Shown piece after piece: positions 31,515 through 32,003 of a DNA stretch of 32,003 bases (within the stretch, counting starts at the first letter, position 1; every line of letters begins with the position of its first letter). Under the pieces are notes generated by a model, which was given only the letters and a program-made list of their open reading frames with translations, was not told the origin of the DNA and did no database searches. A program made the position numbers and the translations under genes. The DNA is taken from positions 1 to 32,003 of the forward strand of contig CAYSUS010000085.1 in NCBI GenBank assembly GCA_964434165.1, given 5' to 3'. The DNA is from CAYSUS01 sp964434165 (GTDB lineage Bacteria > Planctomycetota > Planctomycetia > Pirellulales > Thermoguttaceae).

Positions 31515-32003
31515 TCAGGCCTTCGCGGCGCTTGGTTCTTTCGTGGTCTGCGCGAGAAGCGGATTCGGATTCCTCACCCTCGCCAGGTACGCCAGCCGCG
31601 GCCGGAAGTTCAGCTCGGCCAACAGCCCGTAGGCCCGGATCGCCGCGTGGGCCTGGGCGACACGGCTGTCCTTGGCGTTCAGATCGCCGAACACGATGGC
31701 CTGGGCCGGGCAGGCCTGCTGGCAGGCGGTCTTGATCTCGCCGTCCTCGATCGGCCGGCGCGCGTTCTTGGCCTCGATCTTCACCGCCTGGATCCGCTGC
31801 ACGCAGAACGTGCACTTCTCCATCACGCCCCGGCTGCGGATCGTGACCTCGGGGTTGAAGGCCATCTTCTTCACTTCGCGGCCCGGGCCGTTCAGGTCCG
31901 GGTGGTAGTCGAAGTAGTTGAAGCGGCGGACCTTGTAGGGGCAGTTGTTCGCGCAGTAGCGCGTGCCGATGCAGCGGTTATAGACCATGTCGTTCAGGCC
32001 TTC
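31515..32003 (-). CDS. actB: Alternative complex III subunit ActB, C-terminal part (iron-sulfur domain)
   Basis: This is a partial gene: the reading frame is open to the window's right edge and gives 162 residues. It contains ferredoxin-like cysteine clusters: CIGTRYCANNCP, then KCTFC and ACQQACP, followed by AIVFGDLN. These are typical of the HybA/NrfC-like C-terminal domain of ActB that binds [4Fe-4S] and [3Fe-4S] clusters on the periplasmic side. The N-terminal molybdopterin-oxidoreductase-like domain and the multihaem ActA gene should lie beyond the window. Translation ends with TGA at 31515, ahead of the palindromic repeat. Confidence 0.9.
   Translation of the reverse strand, partial: EGLNDMVYNRCIGTRYCANNCPYKVRRFNYFDYHPDLNGPGREVKKMAFNPEVTIRSRGVMEKCTFCVQRIQAVKIEAKNARRPIEDGEIKTACQQACPAQAIVFGDLNAKDSRVAQAHAAIRAYGLLAELNFRPRLAYLARVRNPNPLLAQTTKEPSAAKA

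Overview
The window is GC-rich, densely coded DNA, most likely from an uncultured Planctomycetota bacterium. The lineage call is inference. It rests on a PEP-CTERM exported protein, several large secreted proteins of poorly known families, many short palindromic intergenic repeats, and an alternative complex III (ACIII) plus caa3 oxidase cluster of the kind found in that phylum. The first 62 bases are almost pure G and look like a contig edge or artefact. No tRNA, rRNA, CRISPR array, transposase or phage gene was seen.

Region 1 (157-10059, all minus strand) is an acyl-CoA and sugar-acid metabolism block. In transcription order it encodes an FGGY carbohydrate kinase, a zinc-type medium-chain dehydrogenase, and a fused enoyl-CoA hydratase/3-hydroxyacyl-CoA dehydrogenase. 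Next come a single 2-hydroxyacyl-CoA dehydratase-family iron-sulfur protein, its ATP-dependent activase, and an MBL-fold hydrolase. The last three genes are a FabH-like ketoacyl synthase, a small zincin metalloprotease and an isolated UxaA N-terminal (SAF) domain. The four genes from the fusion to the hydrolase are joined by TAG/ATG abutments or a 7-base overlap and are probably translationally coupled. One dehydratase-like protein with one activase matches the architecture of double-cubane-cluster protein systems as well as that of classical dehydratases.

Region 2 (10173-21868) carries mostly secreted or membrane proteins. On the plus strand are a right-handed beta-helix protein, a 779-residue PEP-CTERM lectin-like protein, a 711-residue probable six-hairpin glycosidase-like protein, a six-helix membrane protein, and a secreted FAD-dependent oxidoreductase with carbohydrate-binding-like end domains. 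On the minus strand are a 62-residue small protein and a RidA/chorismatase-like protein. The set suggests handling of extracellular polysaccharide, which the kinase, dehydrogenase and UxaA domain of region 1 could feed from.

Region 3 (21941-32003, all minus strand) is a respiratory operon. It encodes ActB (C-terminal part only), ActC, an ActD-ActE fusion, ActF, a small one-helix protein, a SCO copper chaperone, and cytochrome oxidase subunits II (with fused haem c), I (A2-type), III and IV. Together they would take electrons from quinol through ACIII to a caa3 oxidase and oxygen.

Four unrelated palindromic repeat types are scattered through the window. The clearest has two 13-base arms around a 5-base spacer, with six full or near-full copies plus one half copy, all between genes. 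A second family overlaps a stop codon and abuts a ribosome-binding site. A third palindrome sits in frame inside the fused hydratase/dehydrogenase gene. A fourth lies between actB and actC.
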